Positions 39,980-48,651 of a stretch of DNA of 64,000 nt are shown piece by piece. The DNA is from Halostella salina (lineage in GTDB: Archaea; Halobacteriota; Halobacteria; Halobacteriales; Natronoarchaeaceae), in the NCBI RefSeq assembly GCF_003675855.1, contig NZ_RCIH01000002.1:169654-233653 (forward strand), read 5' to 3'. A program made the position numbers and the translations under genes. The notes beneath the pieces were generated by a model. That model was given only the letters and a program-made list of their open reading frames with translations. It had not been told where the DNA came from and made no database searches. How positions within the stretch are numbered: the first letter of the stretch is position 1; every line of letters begins with the position of its first letter.

Positions 39980-42403
39980 TCAGTCCTCGGCCGGGGACCC
40001 CACGTCGCCGGCGTCGTCGGCCGTGGAGGTCCACTCGTCGCCCCACTCGTTGCCGTCGTCGCCGTCGCTTCCGTCCATGCTGCTTAGCCCGTCGTCCGAC
40101 GACACCGACTCCGTGTCGGTGTCGAACTGGTCGAGCACCTCGGAGAGCCGCGACGCCTGGCCGGCCAGGTCGCTGGCGGACTGGGACACCTCGGTCAGCG
40201 CGGAGGTCTGCTCCTCGGCGGCGGCCGCCACGTTCTCGGCCTCGGCGGTCGTCTCCTCGGAGATGGTGGCGGCGTCGTCGACCATGGCGACGACCTGCTG
40301 GGTCGACTGGGCCTGCTGCCGGGAGGCGTCGGAGATCTCCTGCACGCCGGTGTTGGTCTCCTCGGCGAACTCGGCGATCTCCTCCAGGGCCTCGATGGCG
40401 CGCTCGACCGAGCCGCGGTGGTCGCCGATGTGGTCGCTGGTCCGCTGGACCTCCTCGGCGGTGCGTTCGGTCTGCTCGCGGATGCTGTTCAGGCGCTCCT
40501 CGATCTCCTGGGCCGCGTCCTGGGTCTCCTCGGCCAGGTCCTTGACCTCGCCGGCGACCACGGAGAAGCCCTCGCTCTCGTCGCCGGCCGACGAGCGCGA
40601 CGCCTCGATGTTGGCGTTCAGCGCGAGCATGTTCGTCTCCTTGGCCAGTTCGGTGATGAACTCGATGACCTCACCGATCTGGTCCATCTCCTCCTCGAGG
40701 GCCTCGATCTCGTCGACGGCCTCCTCGGACTCGGCCTCGATCGTGTCGAGCCCCTCGATCGCCTCGGTGGCGGCCTCGCGGCCCTCCTTGCCGGTCCGGG
40801 CGGTGCGCTCGGCGATGTCGGCGACCTCGTTCGAGGAGGCGGCGATCTCCTCGATGGTCGTCGAGAGTTCGTCCATCTCCGCCGACACCGTCTGGAGCTG
40901 TTCGTTCTGCTCCTCGGCGCCGTCGGAGATCTCCTGGATGGACTCGCTGACCTGCTCGCTGGCCGCGCGGACCTCCTCGGAGCTGACGGTCACCTCCTCG
41001 CTGGAGGCGGCGACGACGCTCGCGAACCGCTTGACCTCGTCGAGCGTCCCCTCGATGGTGTCTATCATCGCGTTGAACTCGGCGGCGATGTCGGCCATCG
41101 CGTCGTTCTGGCTCTCGGGGCTCATCCGCGCGGTCAGGTCGCCCGCGGCGCACTGCTGCATCACGGTCGCGTACTCGTCTGCCTTCGCTTCGAGGTGCCG
41201 GTTCATCTGCGCCGTCCGTTCGCGGGCCTCCTCGGCCTCCTGTCGGGCGCGTTCGGACTCGCGGATCTGCTCGCGGAGCGCGTCGCGCATGCTGTCGAAC
41301 GACTGGTAGAGCCGGCCGATCTCGTCTTTCCGGTGGGTGTGCAGGTCCACGTCTAAGTCGCCCTGCTCCATGCGTTCGGACCGCTCCCGGAGCGCGGTGA
41401 GCGGGCTGATCGTCTGCCGGCCGAGCACGACGCCGACGAGACCGAGCGTCAGCAGCGCCGAGGCGATGATGAGCAGGACGTTCTGGCTGACCTGCTGCTG
41501 GACGGCGAATGCCGTGTCCTTGTCGACGGTTCGGATGGCGACCCAGTTGGTCGCGTTGACCTCGGCGTAGGCGTGGACCTCGTCGGCGGACTGCTGGAAG
41601 CCGGTCTCCCCGGACGAGCGCGTCTCGGCGACGGCGTCGCCGTGGAGGCTCGTGTTGACGGACTCGTCTATCTGGAGCACCGTCTCGCCGTTGCCGTTGA
41701 TGATCTTCGTGTCGTAGGCGGGGTCGTCGGTCTGGATCTGGTCCAGGTGGTCCTGCACGCGGGCGAGGACGACGACGTACTGGTCCTCCTGTCCCGGGAC
41801 GGAGCTGGCGAACGCCATCACCGGCCGGTCGTTGAGCACGGGCGAGCGGTACGAGCGGTCGCTCATCCAGACGCGGTCGTTCTCGCCCGGCCCGGAGGGC
41901 ACGTCGGCGTCGGCCCACGGCACGTTCCGGGCGGCGAGCGTCTCGGTCTCGAACCCTTCGATCGGGAACTCGGTGCTCGCCGCGACGACGCCCGCCTCGG
42001 AGTCGACGAGGTGGACCGCGAGCACGTCGTCGGACATGCGGTCGCGTCTCGTGATGAGGTACTGTGCCGGCTGGTCACCCTGCTGGAGGGGTTCGCCGGC
42101 CGAGACGGTCCGGGTCTGAAGCTGCATCTTGTCGACCCACTCGTTGAGCGAGTCGGCCTGGAGTTCGCTCGTCCCCTTCAGGTCGGTCTCGGTGCTGGCC
42201 TCGACTGCGCCCTGTGCCTGCAGGAAGCCGTAACTGCCGACCATCGAGATGACGAAAACGACGATCAGGATGGAGACGAAGAACTTCAGGGCGTACCGTC
42301 GCTGGATGAACGACGGCACGAGCAGGTTGGTAACCCGCGTCGAGAGCGGCACCGTTCGGTCTGCGCTGTCGTCGGTATCGGTGTCTGGATTGGTGTCAGT
42401 CAT
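39980..42403 (-). CDS. methyl-accepting chemotaxis transducer (Htr)
   Basis: An 807-residue membrane receptor for taxis. Membrane helices lie at about residues 41-60 and 308-328, with an extracellular dCache-like sensor between them. HAMP follows (SPLTALRERSERMEQGDLDV), then a second HAMP-like stretch near 430 and a long signalling coiled coil. Its hairpin tip reads ELAKETNMLALNANIEASRS, contacting CheA/CheW. Glu-rich methylation helices flank it. The gene starts four bases after the BMP-family binding protein gene, so the two are made together. This matches the binding-protein-plus-transducer arrangement of BasB-BasT and CosB-CosT in Halobacterium. Confidence 0.93.
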   Translation of the reverse strand: MTDTNPDTDTDDSADRTVPLSTRVTNLLVPSFIQRRYALKFFVSILIVVFVISMVGSYGFLQAQGAVEASTETDLKGTSELQADSLNEWVDKMQLQTRTVSAGEPLQQGDQPAQYLITRRDRMSDDVLAVHLVDSEAGVVAASTEFPIEGFETETLAARNVPWADADVPSGPGENDRVWMSDRSYRSPVLNDRPVMAFASSVPGQEDQYVVVLARVQDHLDQIQTDDPAYDTKIINGNGETVLQIDESVNTSLHGDAVAETRSSGETGFQQSADEVHAYAEVNATNWVAIRTVDKDTAFAVQQQVSQNVLLIIASALLTLGLVGVVLGRQTISPLTALRERSERMEQGDLDVDLHTHRKDEIGRLYQSFDSMRDALREQIRESERARQEAEEARERTAQMNRHLEAKADEYATVMQQCAAGDLTARMSPESQNDAMADIAAEFNAMIDTIEGTLDEVKRFASVVAASSEEVTVSSEEVRAASEQVSESIQEISDGAEEQNEQLQTVSAEMDELSTTIEEIAASSNEVADIAERTARTGKEGREAATEAIEGLDTIEAESEEAVDEIEALEEEMDQIGEVIEFITELAKETNMLALNANIEASRSSAGDESEGFSVVAGEVKDLAEETQDAAQEIEERLNSIREQTERTAEEVQRTSDHIGDHRGSVERAIEALEEIAEFAEETNTGVQEISDASRQQAQSTQQVVAMVDDAATISEETTAEAENVAAAAEEQTSALTEVSQSASDLAGQASRLSEVLDQFDTDTESVSSDDGLSSMDGSDGDDGNEWGDEWTSTADDAGDVGSPAED

Positions 42404-42407
42404 TGGT

Positions 42408-43556
42408 CTAAGGCTGTCGAGGGACTTCGATGTCGCCCGAGACGATCGATGCCTGGATGTCCTCGATCTCGGTTTGCAGTTCGTTCGGGACCGCGCTCCC
42501 GAGTTGGCTGCCGTAGACGAGCGAGACGCCGTCCGCCTCGAGACCGAGTTCGACCACGGAGCCGCCCTGGAACTCGTCGTCGAGGACGCTCGCGATCGCC
42601 CGTGAGACGGCCGTGTGGACCTGCTTGGTCATGCTGGCGACGATCACGTCGGAGTAGCGCGGGTTCGACCGCGACTGGTCGGAGTCGACCCCGAGCGCGA
42701 AGCGGCCGCGCTCCTGTGCGGCCTGGAACACGCCGAGTCCGGTCCCGCCGGCGGCGTGGTAGACGATGTCCGCGCCCTCGTCGTACATGCGCTCGGCGGC
42801 GGCCTTCCCGCCCTCGATGTCGCCGAACCCGCCGACGTACTCGGTGAGCACGTCCACGTCGGCCTCGTGGTGGTCGACGCCGGCGAGGAAGCCGGCCTCG
42901 AACCGCCGTATCACCTCGGTTTCGATGCCGCCGACGAAGCCGACGGTCGACGCGTCGGGTCGCGTCTCGCCACTCCCGGCCGCGACGTCGCGGCTCGTCA
43001 GCCCCGCGGCGAGGTAGCCGCCGAGGAACGAGCCCTGATGCTCCTTGAACGCGTAGCTCGCGACGTTGTCCTTGTCGACGACGGAGTCGACGATTGCGAA
43101 CTTCTGGTCGGGGAACTCGTCGGCGTTCTCCTGTAGGCCGCTCACGTGGTCGAACCCGATACAGCAGACGAGGTCGTAGTTCGGCGAGGTCGACTCGGCG
43201 AACTCCTGCTGGTACCCCGGCATCTCCTCGGGGCTCGACGGCTCCCGGTAGGCGAAGGAGATGCCCCGTTCGAGCTTCATGCGTTGCACGCCACGGTGGG
43301 CCAGGTCGTTGAACGATTTGTCGTCCAGACCGCCGGTCGAGTACACCATGCCGATGTACGCGTTCGCGTCGGCGCGGACGTTGTCGTCGAACTCGTTGCC
43401 GTCGTTTTCGTCGTCGGCCGCCTCCGCGTCGCCGTCGTCGCTGCTTCCGAGAAGCGCCTCCCGCGCAGCCGCACAACCGGCGAGGGACGCGAGGCCGGCG
43501 CTCCCGGCCCCGGTCAAGATCCGGCGTCTGTCGTATTGTGGCCCCTTACCTGCCAT
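42408..43556 (-). CDS. BMP-family ligand-binding lipoprotein
   Basis: A 382-residue exported binding protein. The signal has a twin-arginine motif, QYDRRRILTGAGSAGLASLAG, followed by the lipobox cysteine in LAGCAAA, so it is anchored by lipid. The mature protein has the PnrA/Med (BMP) periplasmic-binding fold: GMVYSTGGLDDKSFNDLA, FVGGIETEVIRRFEAGF and a third strand with HAAGGTGLGVFQAA. BMP proteins bind nucleosides or related ligands. There is no ABC permease nearby; the transducer follows directly, so it probably serves chemotaxis rather than uptake. Start ATG 43556. Confidence 0.9.
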   Translation of the reverse strand: MAGKGPQYDRRRILTGAGSAGLASLAGCAAAREALLGSSDDGDAEAADDENDGNEFDDNVRADANAYIGMVYSTGGLDDKSFNDLAHRGVQRMKLERGISFAYREPSSPEEMPGYQQEFAESTSPNYDLVCCIGFDHVSGLQENADEFPDQKFAIVDSVVDKDNVASYAFKEHQGSFLGGYLAAGLTSRDVAAGSGETRPDASTVGFVGGIETEVIRRFEAGFLAGVDHHEADVDVLTEYVGGFGDIEGGKAAAERMYDEGADIVYHAAGGTGLGVFQAAQERGRFALGVDSDQSRSNPRYSDVIVASMTKQVHTAVSRAIASVLDDEFQGGSVVELGLEADGVSLVYGSQLGSAVPNELQTEIEDIQASIVSGDIEVPRQP

Positions 43557-43681
43557 GAACAAGAGGAATATATTGCATCTACTTGTATCCAATGGTAGAC
43601 ATCCGACACGATGTCCCCGGGAATACGGACGTTAACGGCTGTCACAGGAGGTAACTGGCCGGTGTGATTGTTGTTGACAAA

Positions 43682-43689
43682 TTTATATA
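43682..43689. promoter_or_regulatory. consensus TATA element in the divergent region
   Basis: TTTATATA on the plus strand (TATATAAA on the minus). It lies between the binding protein and protease genes and could feed either strand. A second element nearer the protease lies at 43716-43723. Confidence 0.45.
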
Positions 43690-43715
43690 ACTGGGTGGTC
43701 GGCGGCGAAACGCCC

Positions 43716-43723
43716 ATTATATA
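43716..43723 (+). promoter_or_regulatory. TATA-like box of the metalloprotease
   Basis: ATTATATA centred about 23 bases before the GTG at 43743, supporting that start. Confidence 0.5.
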
Positions 43724-43742
43724 TCAGGACCCAGACAGAGTA

Positions 43743-45878
43743 GTGCTACGGAACGCGTTGCTCGTCGCGCTCGTGATCGGGGCCATCCCGGCGGTCGCCG
43801 GGGTGGTCGGCGCGTCGACCGCCGGCGTCGGCCAGGGCGACCGCGTCGCGACGGTCGACCACGCGGCGTGGCCGAACGCGTCGGCCCCGAACGCCAGCGC
43901 GGACGCGCTCGTCCGGACGGTGACGCTGGGGCTGACGCCCGACGACCCCGGCAGCATCGAGGCGACGGTGCGGTTCGACGTGCCGGACCGCGTCACCGGC
44001 GTCCGGGTCACCGTGCCGTCGGACGCCACCGTGACGGCGACGCGCGGATTCGACCGCGAGGAGGACCGTGAGTACCGGTGGGACGGGTCGACCGCCCGCC
44101 CGTCGGTGACGTTCGACCAGCCGGCAAACGTCACCGGCGACGCGCGGCGGTCGGTGAACGTGACGAACGGGAACGGCGTCGCCGAGAGCACCGCGGACGA
44201 CACGGACGAGGGGGACCGCTGGGCCGAGTACGTCCCCGACGAGCGCGCCGCTCCCCGGGGGCATCTCGACGACGCCGCGCCGGGGTACGTGTTCGTCGAC
44301 GCCGGCGACTGGGCGGTGGTGCAGGTGCCACAGCTGGCGACGGGGTGGCAACGGCCGAGCAACGAGCCCGAGGTGACCCTCGACCGCCGCACCGAAATCG
44401 CCGGCGAGGGCGCGACGGGCGGCGAGATGGCGTACCTCGGTCCGTACGAGGACCACGTCCGCGAGACCGACCGCGGCCGGATCCGGCTAGTCGTCCCCGA
44501 GGCGGCGTCGATGGCCGAGTCGCCGGACGCCGTGCTCGACTCGGTCGCGGCCACGAGCGACCGGCTGCGCGTCGGCGCGAACGACGCGGAGACGTTCTTC
44601 GTCGCCGTGCCGACCGACGCGGACTGGGGACCGCTCGGGCTGCAGTACGGGCCCGACGACGCGTGGGTACGCGCCGACTCGCGGCTGGCGTCCCCGAACA
44701 ACGTCTGGATCCACGAGTACGTCCACACCCAGCAGGACTACGCGACGACGGCCGAGACCGACTGGACCATCGAGGCCTCGGCCGAGTACTACTCGGCGCT
44801 GTTCGCGTTCGAGCAGGGCGAGATCGGGTTCGACCGGTTCCGCGACCACCTGCGGAACGGCCAGCGCTCGCCCTTCGCGGGGGCCGTGCTCGCCGACCCG
44901 TCCACGTGGCGGGGGAACGGCGCGAACTACGTGAAGGGGGCGCTCGTCGTCGGCGCGGTGGACTACACCGCCCGCGTCGAGAGCGACCGGCGGCGGAGTT
45001 ACGCGACGGCACTGCGCCGCCTCAACGAGCACGGGCAGGTCGACGGGGCGACGTTCTACGCCGCCGTCAACGACTCCGGCGGGCCGAGAGCCCGGGAGGT
45101 CGCCCGCCGGTACGCGACGACGGACCGCGTCCCGACGGTGTGGGGCGCAAGCGAGCACGCGACCGCGTTCGACGCCGCGCCGGCCGTCCGCACGGTGGCG
45201 GTCGAGGGGTTCCGCGTCGAGGGGCAGTACCGGAACCGGAGCGTCGCCGCCCCGCCGCCGCTGGCCGCGGGCGAGCGACTCACCGCGACGGTGGCCGTGG
45301 GGAACGACGGCGGCCGGACCGGGGAGTTCGTCGTCGCACTGACCGTCGACGGGGAGCGCGTCGCCGCCCGGAGCGTCACCGTCACGCCCGGGGCGCGGAG
45401 AACCGTCGACCTGACCGCGACGTTCGACGAGCCGGGTGAGTACGCGGTCGCAGTCGCCGGCGACGCGCAGACGGTGACGGTCCGCGAGCCGGCCGCGCCG
45501 ACGGTGACGGCCCTCCGGGTCGAGCCGTCGTCGCCGACCGCCGGTGAGCCGGTTCGGCTGGTCGCCACGGTCGAAAACGACGCGGACGTGCCGGCGGACG
45601 GCGCGGTCGAGTTCGCCGTCGCGGGGGAGCCGGTCGGGAGTCGGCGGGCGACGGTCGACGCCGGCGGGCGGACGACCGTCGCGGCGAACGCGACGCTTCC
45701 GGCGGGGAGCGTGTCGGTTAGTGCTGGCGGCGTGGAGCAAACAGTCGGCGTCGCCGGAAAACGTGACGGCGGCGGGAGCGACGGCGGAAGCGACGCCCGG
45801 GGGATGCCCGGATTCGGCGTCGTCGGCGCGGTCGTGGCGGTCGCGGTAGCGATGGCGCTCGCCCGGCGACGGACGTAG
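43743..45878 (+). CDS. surface-anchored zinc metalloprotease (PGF-CTERM)
   Basis: A 711-residue secreted gluzincin. The signal peptide VLRNALLVALVIGAIPAVAG is at the N-terminus. The zinc motif HEYVHTQQDY lies near residue 325, followed 13 residues later by a Glu-containing helix (TIEASAEYYSALFAFEQG) that can provide the third ligand. C-terminal parts contain two CARDB-like beta domains, and the end reads MPGFGVVGAVVAVAVAMALA followed by RRRT. This is a PGF-CTERM sorting signal, removed and replaced by lipid through archaeosortase ArtA. The start GTG 43743 fits the TATA box. The protease substrate is unknown. Confidence 0.85.
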   Translation: MLRNALLVALVIGAIPAVAGVVGASTAGVGQGDRVATVDHAAWPNASAPNASADALVRTVTLGLTPDDPGSIEATVRFDVPDRVTGVRVTVPSDATVTATRGFDREEDREYRWDGSTARPSVTFDQPANVTGDARRSVNVTNGNGVAESTADDTDEGDRWAEYVPDERAAPRGHLDDAAPGYVFVDAGDWAVVQVPQLATGWQRPSNEPEVTLDRRTEIAGEGATGGEMAYLGPYEDHVRETDRGRIRLVVPEAASMAESPDAVLDSVAATSDRLRVGANDAETFFVAVPTDADWGPLGLQYGPDDAWVRADSRLASPNNVWIHEYVHTQQDYATTAETDWTIEASAEYYSALFAFEQGEIGFDRFRDHLRNGQRSPFAGAVLADPSTWRGNGANYVKGALVVGAVDYTARVESDRRRSYATALRRLNEHGQVDGATFYAAVNDSGGPRAREVARRYATTDRVPTVWGASEHATAFDAAPAVRTVAVEGFRVEGQYRNRSVAAPPPLAAGERLTATVAVGNDGGRTGEFVVALTVDGERVAARSVTVTPGARRTVDLTATFDEPGEYAVAVAGDAQTVTVREPAAPTVTALRVEPSSPTAGEPVRLVATVENDADVPADGAVEFAVAGEPVGSRRATVDAGGRTTVAANATLPAGSVSVSAGGVEQTVGVAGKRDGGGSDGGSDARGMPGFGVVGAVVAVAVAMALARRRT

Positions 45879-45887
45879 CCGGCGGCG

Positions 45888-46421
45888 CTACGCCCGGGTG
45901 ACGGTCAGTTCGCAGTGGCCGTCGCCCTCGTGGACGCAGACGGGGTGGTCTATCGCCACTTCCTCGCCGTTGACCTCGGCGATTCCCTGGATGATACCCT
46001 CGGCCAGCGCGCAGAGTTCCCGGTCGGAGTGGTACGCGACCGTCACGGCGTCGCCGTCGCGGCGCGTCTCCACGTCCGGGGGCGTCGTGTCGTCGTTGCT
46101 GCCCTCGATCCCCTCGTACACCGTCTCAAGCTGGGCGATGGTGTCGAGCGTGTCCCACTCGTCCCGGACGTGGGCCTTGAACGTGTCGAGCAGTTCCGGG
46201 GCGAGATACGCCCCGAAGTCGCGCTGGACCGCCCGCTCGGAGCGCCCAGTGTTGTCGGCGATCACGGTTACGATCCCGGTCACCTCCTCGTCCGGGTAGT
46301 GTGAAACCGGTAGATAGAGCTTCGGCTCGATCCCAGCCTCGTCGAGCAGGTCCTCCCAGGAACCGTCGTTCAACCGCGCTTCGACGTACTCCTTCAGCGA
46401 CTTGTGGATTATCCCGTGCAT
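45888..46421 (-). CDS. H-NOX-fold protein without the proximal histidine
   Basis: A 177-residue protein that aligns along its length with the heme-NO/O2-binding (HNOB) domain. It starts MHGIIHKSLKEYVEARL, keeps YPDEEVTGIVTVIADNTG and VQRDFGAYLAPEL, and retains the YxSxR motif (YHSDR at residues 130-134) that contacts heme propionates. No histidine occurs between residues 85 and 130, where the heme-ligating His (about 102) should be. A C-terminal HEGDGHCELTV closes the fold. It may bind another ligand or be heme-free. It is a stand-alone protein convergent with the metalloprotease. Confidence 0.78.
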   Translation of the reverse strand: MHGIIHKSLKEYVEARLNDGSWEDLLDEAGIEPKLYLPVSHYPDEEVTGIVTVIADNTGRSERAVQRDFGAYLAPELLDTFKAHVRDEWDTLDTIAQLETVYEGIEGSNDDTTPPDVETRRDGDAVTVAYHSDRELCALAEGIIQGIAEVNGEEVAIDHPVCVHEGDGHCELTVTRA

Positions 46422-46518
46422 GTGTCAGTGGATCCCCCACACACGCCGTACATTCACGATCGATACGGTCATTCGAACGATGCTTAAATCTCCCGACTCC
46501 GGTGAGGGGTTCGAAATC

Positions 46519-47367
46519 CTACAGGTGGGCCGCGACCGCCGGCGCGACCGTCACCTCGCTGGCCGCGCGTTCCAGCGTGTCCGTCCCGTAGACGGTCTCG
46601 ACGCCCGCACGGGAGAGCTTCGTCGGCGCGTTCCGGGCCAGCAGCGGATGGACGCAGGCGACGAACACGCGCGCCGCGCCCCGGTCGGCGAGGATGCCGA
46701 CCGCCTCGCTCATCGTCGACCCGGTCGCGATGATGTCGTCGGTGACGACCACGTCCCGCCCCTCGACCGCCGCGTCGCGTGGCGAGATATCCACCTCCGA
46801 GCCCGAACGGCGGGTCTTCTCGAAGAAGTCCGTCTCGCCCGCGCCGTACGCGTCGCGGACGGCCGCCGCGATGTCGAGCGCGCCCTCGTCCGGCGAGAGG
46901 AAGACGGGGTCGACGAGGTCGGCCGGGAGCGGCTCGGCGAGCCGGGGCGACGCGTCGACGACCGTCGCGGTCGGGTCGAAGAAGTCACGGACCGCGTCCT
47001 CGTGTGGGTTCACGACGAGCGTCCGGTCCGTCCCGGCGCTGATCGCCCGAGCGACGGCGCGAGCCGACACCGGCTCGCCCGGGGCGAACGCCGCGTCCTG
47101 CCGCGCGTACCCCATGTACGGCAGGACGGTGACGACTTCGCTCGCGCCCGCCTCGCGGGCGGCGTCCTGTAGCTGGAGCAGTTCGACGTGGGCGTCGCTG
47201 GTCGGCGTCGACGCGACCACGACGGCCCGGTCCGGCGTGGCGTCGCCGATCCGGGCGATCAGTTCGCCGTCGGGAAACCGTTCGAACTCGACGGGGGCGA
47301 GCGGCTCGTCGAGTTCGGCGGCCAGCTCGGCCGCCAGGGACTGGGACGCGGAGCCGCTGAGTATCAT
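46519..47367 (-). CDS. prs: ribose-phosphate diphosphokinase
   Basis: Makes PRPP from ribose 5-phosphate and ATP. The 282-residue protein has GDGELIARIG-like RFPDGELIARI near residue 30, LPYMGYARQDAAFAPGEPVS near 83 and the PRPP-binding loop VVTDDIIATGSTMSEAVG near 205. The size matches the short archaeal class. It stands alone behind a TATA box with leaderless spacing. Confidence 0.95.
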   Translation of the reverse strand: MILSGSASQSLAAELAAELDEPLAPVEFERFPDGELIARIGDATPDRAVVVASTPTSDAHVELLQLQDAAREAGASEVVTVLPYMGYARQDAAFAPGEPVSARAVARAISAGTDRTLVVNPHEDAVRDFFDPTATVVDASPRLAEPLPADLVDPVFLSPDEGALDIAAAVRDAYGAGETDFFEKTRRSGSEVDISPRDAAVEGRDVVVTDDIIATGSTMSEAVGILADRGAARVFVACVHPLLARNAPTKLSRAGVETVYGTDTLERAASEVTVAPAVAAHL

Positions 47368-47388
47368 GGTCGGGGATCCGCGAGCCTG

Positions 47389-47396
47389 CTTAAACC
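47389..47396 (-). promoter_or_regulatory. TATA-like box of prs
   Basis: GGTTTAAG on the minus strand centred 26 bases before the prs ATG. Confidence 0.5.
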
Positions 47397-47446
47397 CGTT
47401 TTCGTTCTGCCGGGAGCGGCGCGACGGGCACCGACGCAGGCGCGGT

Positions 47447-47755
47447 TCAGCGCGGCCGGACGCGGACCGACCCGGTCGACTCGACGGTCACCGCGAACTC
47501 CCCGTAGTCGAACCGGAGGCGGTCCGCACCCTTACTCGCGTCCGGCGTCTGGCCGAGCAGCGCATTGAGCGCGTCGGGGTCGACGAAGTCGTACAGGGGC
47601 GAGAGGGCGCGGCTATCCTCGCCTGCGACCCCGACCGGTTCGTAGTCGGACACCGTTGTCACGGCCTCGATGACGGCTTCGCTGAACCGCTCGGTCGGCT
47701 CCATCTCGTAGTCGAACGGGGACGCGTCGGTCCCGAGTGTGTTGCGTGAGGACAT
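47447..47755 (-). CDS. HalOD1 output-domain protein
   Basis: A 102-residue protein that consists of one HalOD1 domain: SEAVIEAVTTVSDYEPVGVA followed by LSPLYDFVDPDALNALLGQT and a closing beta strand (LRFDYGEFAVTVESTGSVRV). HalOD1 is a haloarchaea-specific output domain, often fused to receiver domains; here it is alone. It may be a partner in a signalling pathway. It is close to, and in the same direction as, the Bat-type HTH protein upstream. Confidence 0.85.
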   Translation of the reverse strand: MSSRNTLGTDASPFDYEMEPTERFSEAVIEAVTTVSDYEPVGVAGEDSRALSPLYDFVDPDALNALLGQTPDASKGADRLRFDYGEFAVTVESTGSVRVRPR

Positions 47756-47878
47756 TCGATGGTTCGTCTACGTCGTCCCCCCAGTTCAGCGGTGAGGTTA
47801 ACTATGGAGGGTGTTCAAGTCCGATTCGGACCACCGGGAGGTACGCCCGGCTACTCGTCATCGCAACCGTACTCACCC

Positions 47879-48538
47879 TTACTCGTCGATGTCCGTCCCG
47901 TGAACCAGCGTAGTCCCGACGAGGTTCCGGTAGCCGCGCTTCAGCCGCGCCGACACCGAGGGCCGCGAGATGCCGAGCTGGTCGGCCAGTTCCTGTAGCG
48001 TCGTCCCGCTCGGCTCGTCGTAGTACCCCTCCTCGAAGGCGAGCAGGAGCGTCTCCCGCTGCTCCGGCGTCAGGTCGTAGCGGCCCCCCATCTCGTCCTC
48101 CGAGAGCGCGTGGAGGTGCGTGAGTTCCACGTCGATCCCACACTCCCTGCAGCGGCGCCGAAACCCCGCGATCGCGGTGGCGTCGTCGCCGCGGAGTTCG
48201 AACGACCACTCCGTCGCCGTGCCGCTCGCGCGCAGGAGCGACGCGTCGCTGTCGGTGATACAGGAGATGATCCCCTTGGCGTCGGCCCCCCACTCGATCC
48301 GGTACAGCGACACCGCCGGCGTCGTGTCGACCAGTTCCATCCCGGCCAGGTCCGGGTGCGAGCGGATGGCGGCCTCCACGTCCTCCGCCGCCGCATCCCG
48401 GACCCAGACGTACGGGACGATCGCGTCGCCGGTCGGGACGATGCGGTCGAGTTCGATCGCCGCCGCCGGGAGGTCCTCGAACAGGCGACCCAGCGGGAAG
48501 GCGTCGGCGGGTACCGTGAACTCCGCTATCGTGGCCAT
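47879..48538 (-). CDS. Bat-type HTH-10 transcription regulator
   Basis: A 219-residue regulator. The first 150 residues form the bacterio-opsin activator-type sensing domain (MATIAEFTVPADAFPLGRLF at the start; TAVSLYRIEWG-type strand in the middle). The C-terminus is the HTH_10 domain: YDLTPEQRETLLLAFEEGYY, then TLQELADQLGISRPSVSARL. Proteins of this type control light- or oxygen-related and other genes in haloarchaea. It is divergent from the spermidine-synthase-like gene, with a small dyad between them. Confidence 0.88.
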   Translation of the reverse strand: MATIAEFTVPADAFPLGRLFEDLPAAAIELDRIVPTGDAIVPYVWVRDAAAEDVEAAIRSHPDLAGMELVDTTPAVSLYRIEWGADAKGIISCITDSDASLLRASGTATEWSFELRGDDATAIAGFRRRCRECGIDVELTHLHALSEDEMGGRYDLTPEQRETLLLAFEEGYYDEPSGTTLQELADQLGISRPSVSARLKRGYRNLVGTTLVHGTDIDE

Positions 48539-48578
48539 GTGGGACCGAACACCTCGTCGGTGAAAAGTCGGCGGTGGC

Positions 48579-48596
48579 GTGTCGCACGGGCGACAC
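48579..48596. promoter_or_regulatory. dyad between HTH-10 gene and speE-like gene
   Basis: GTGTCG and CGACAC separated by six bases. It lies 41-58 bases before the HTH-10 ATG and about 28 bases before a TATA-like element (48620-48627) of the divergent gene. A possible shared operator. Confidence 0.3.
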
Positions 48597-48651
48597 GGGC
48601 CGTTCCCCGCTTCCCCAACGCTTAGTGCCGCCCCGCCCTACCGAACGGTCG

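Noticed and set aside
43640..43690. Small plus-strand ORF after an AGGAGGT-like site before the protease
   Set aside because: It would encode only eight residues and lies before the protease TATA box; probably chance.
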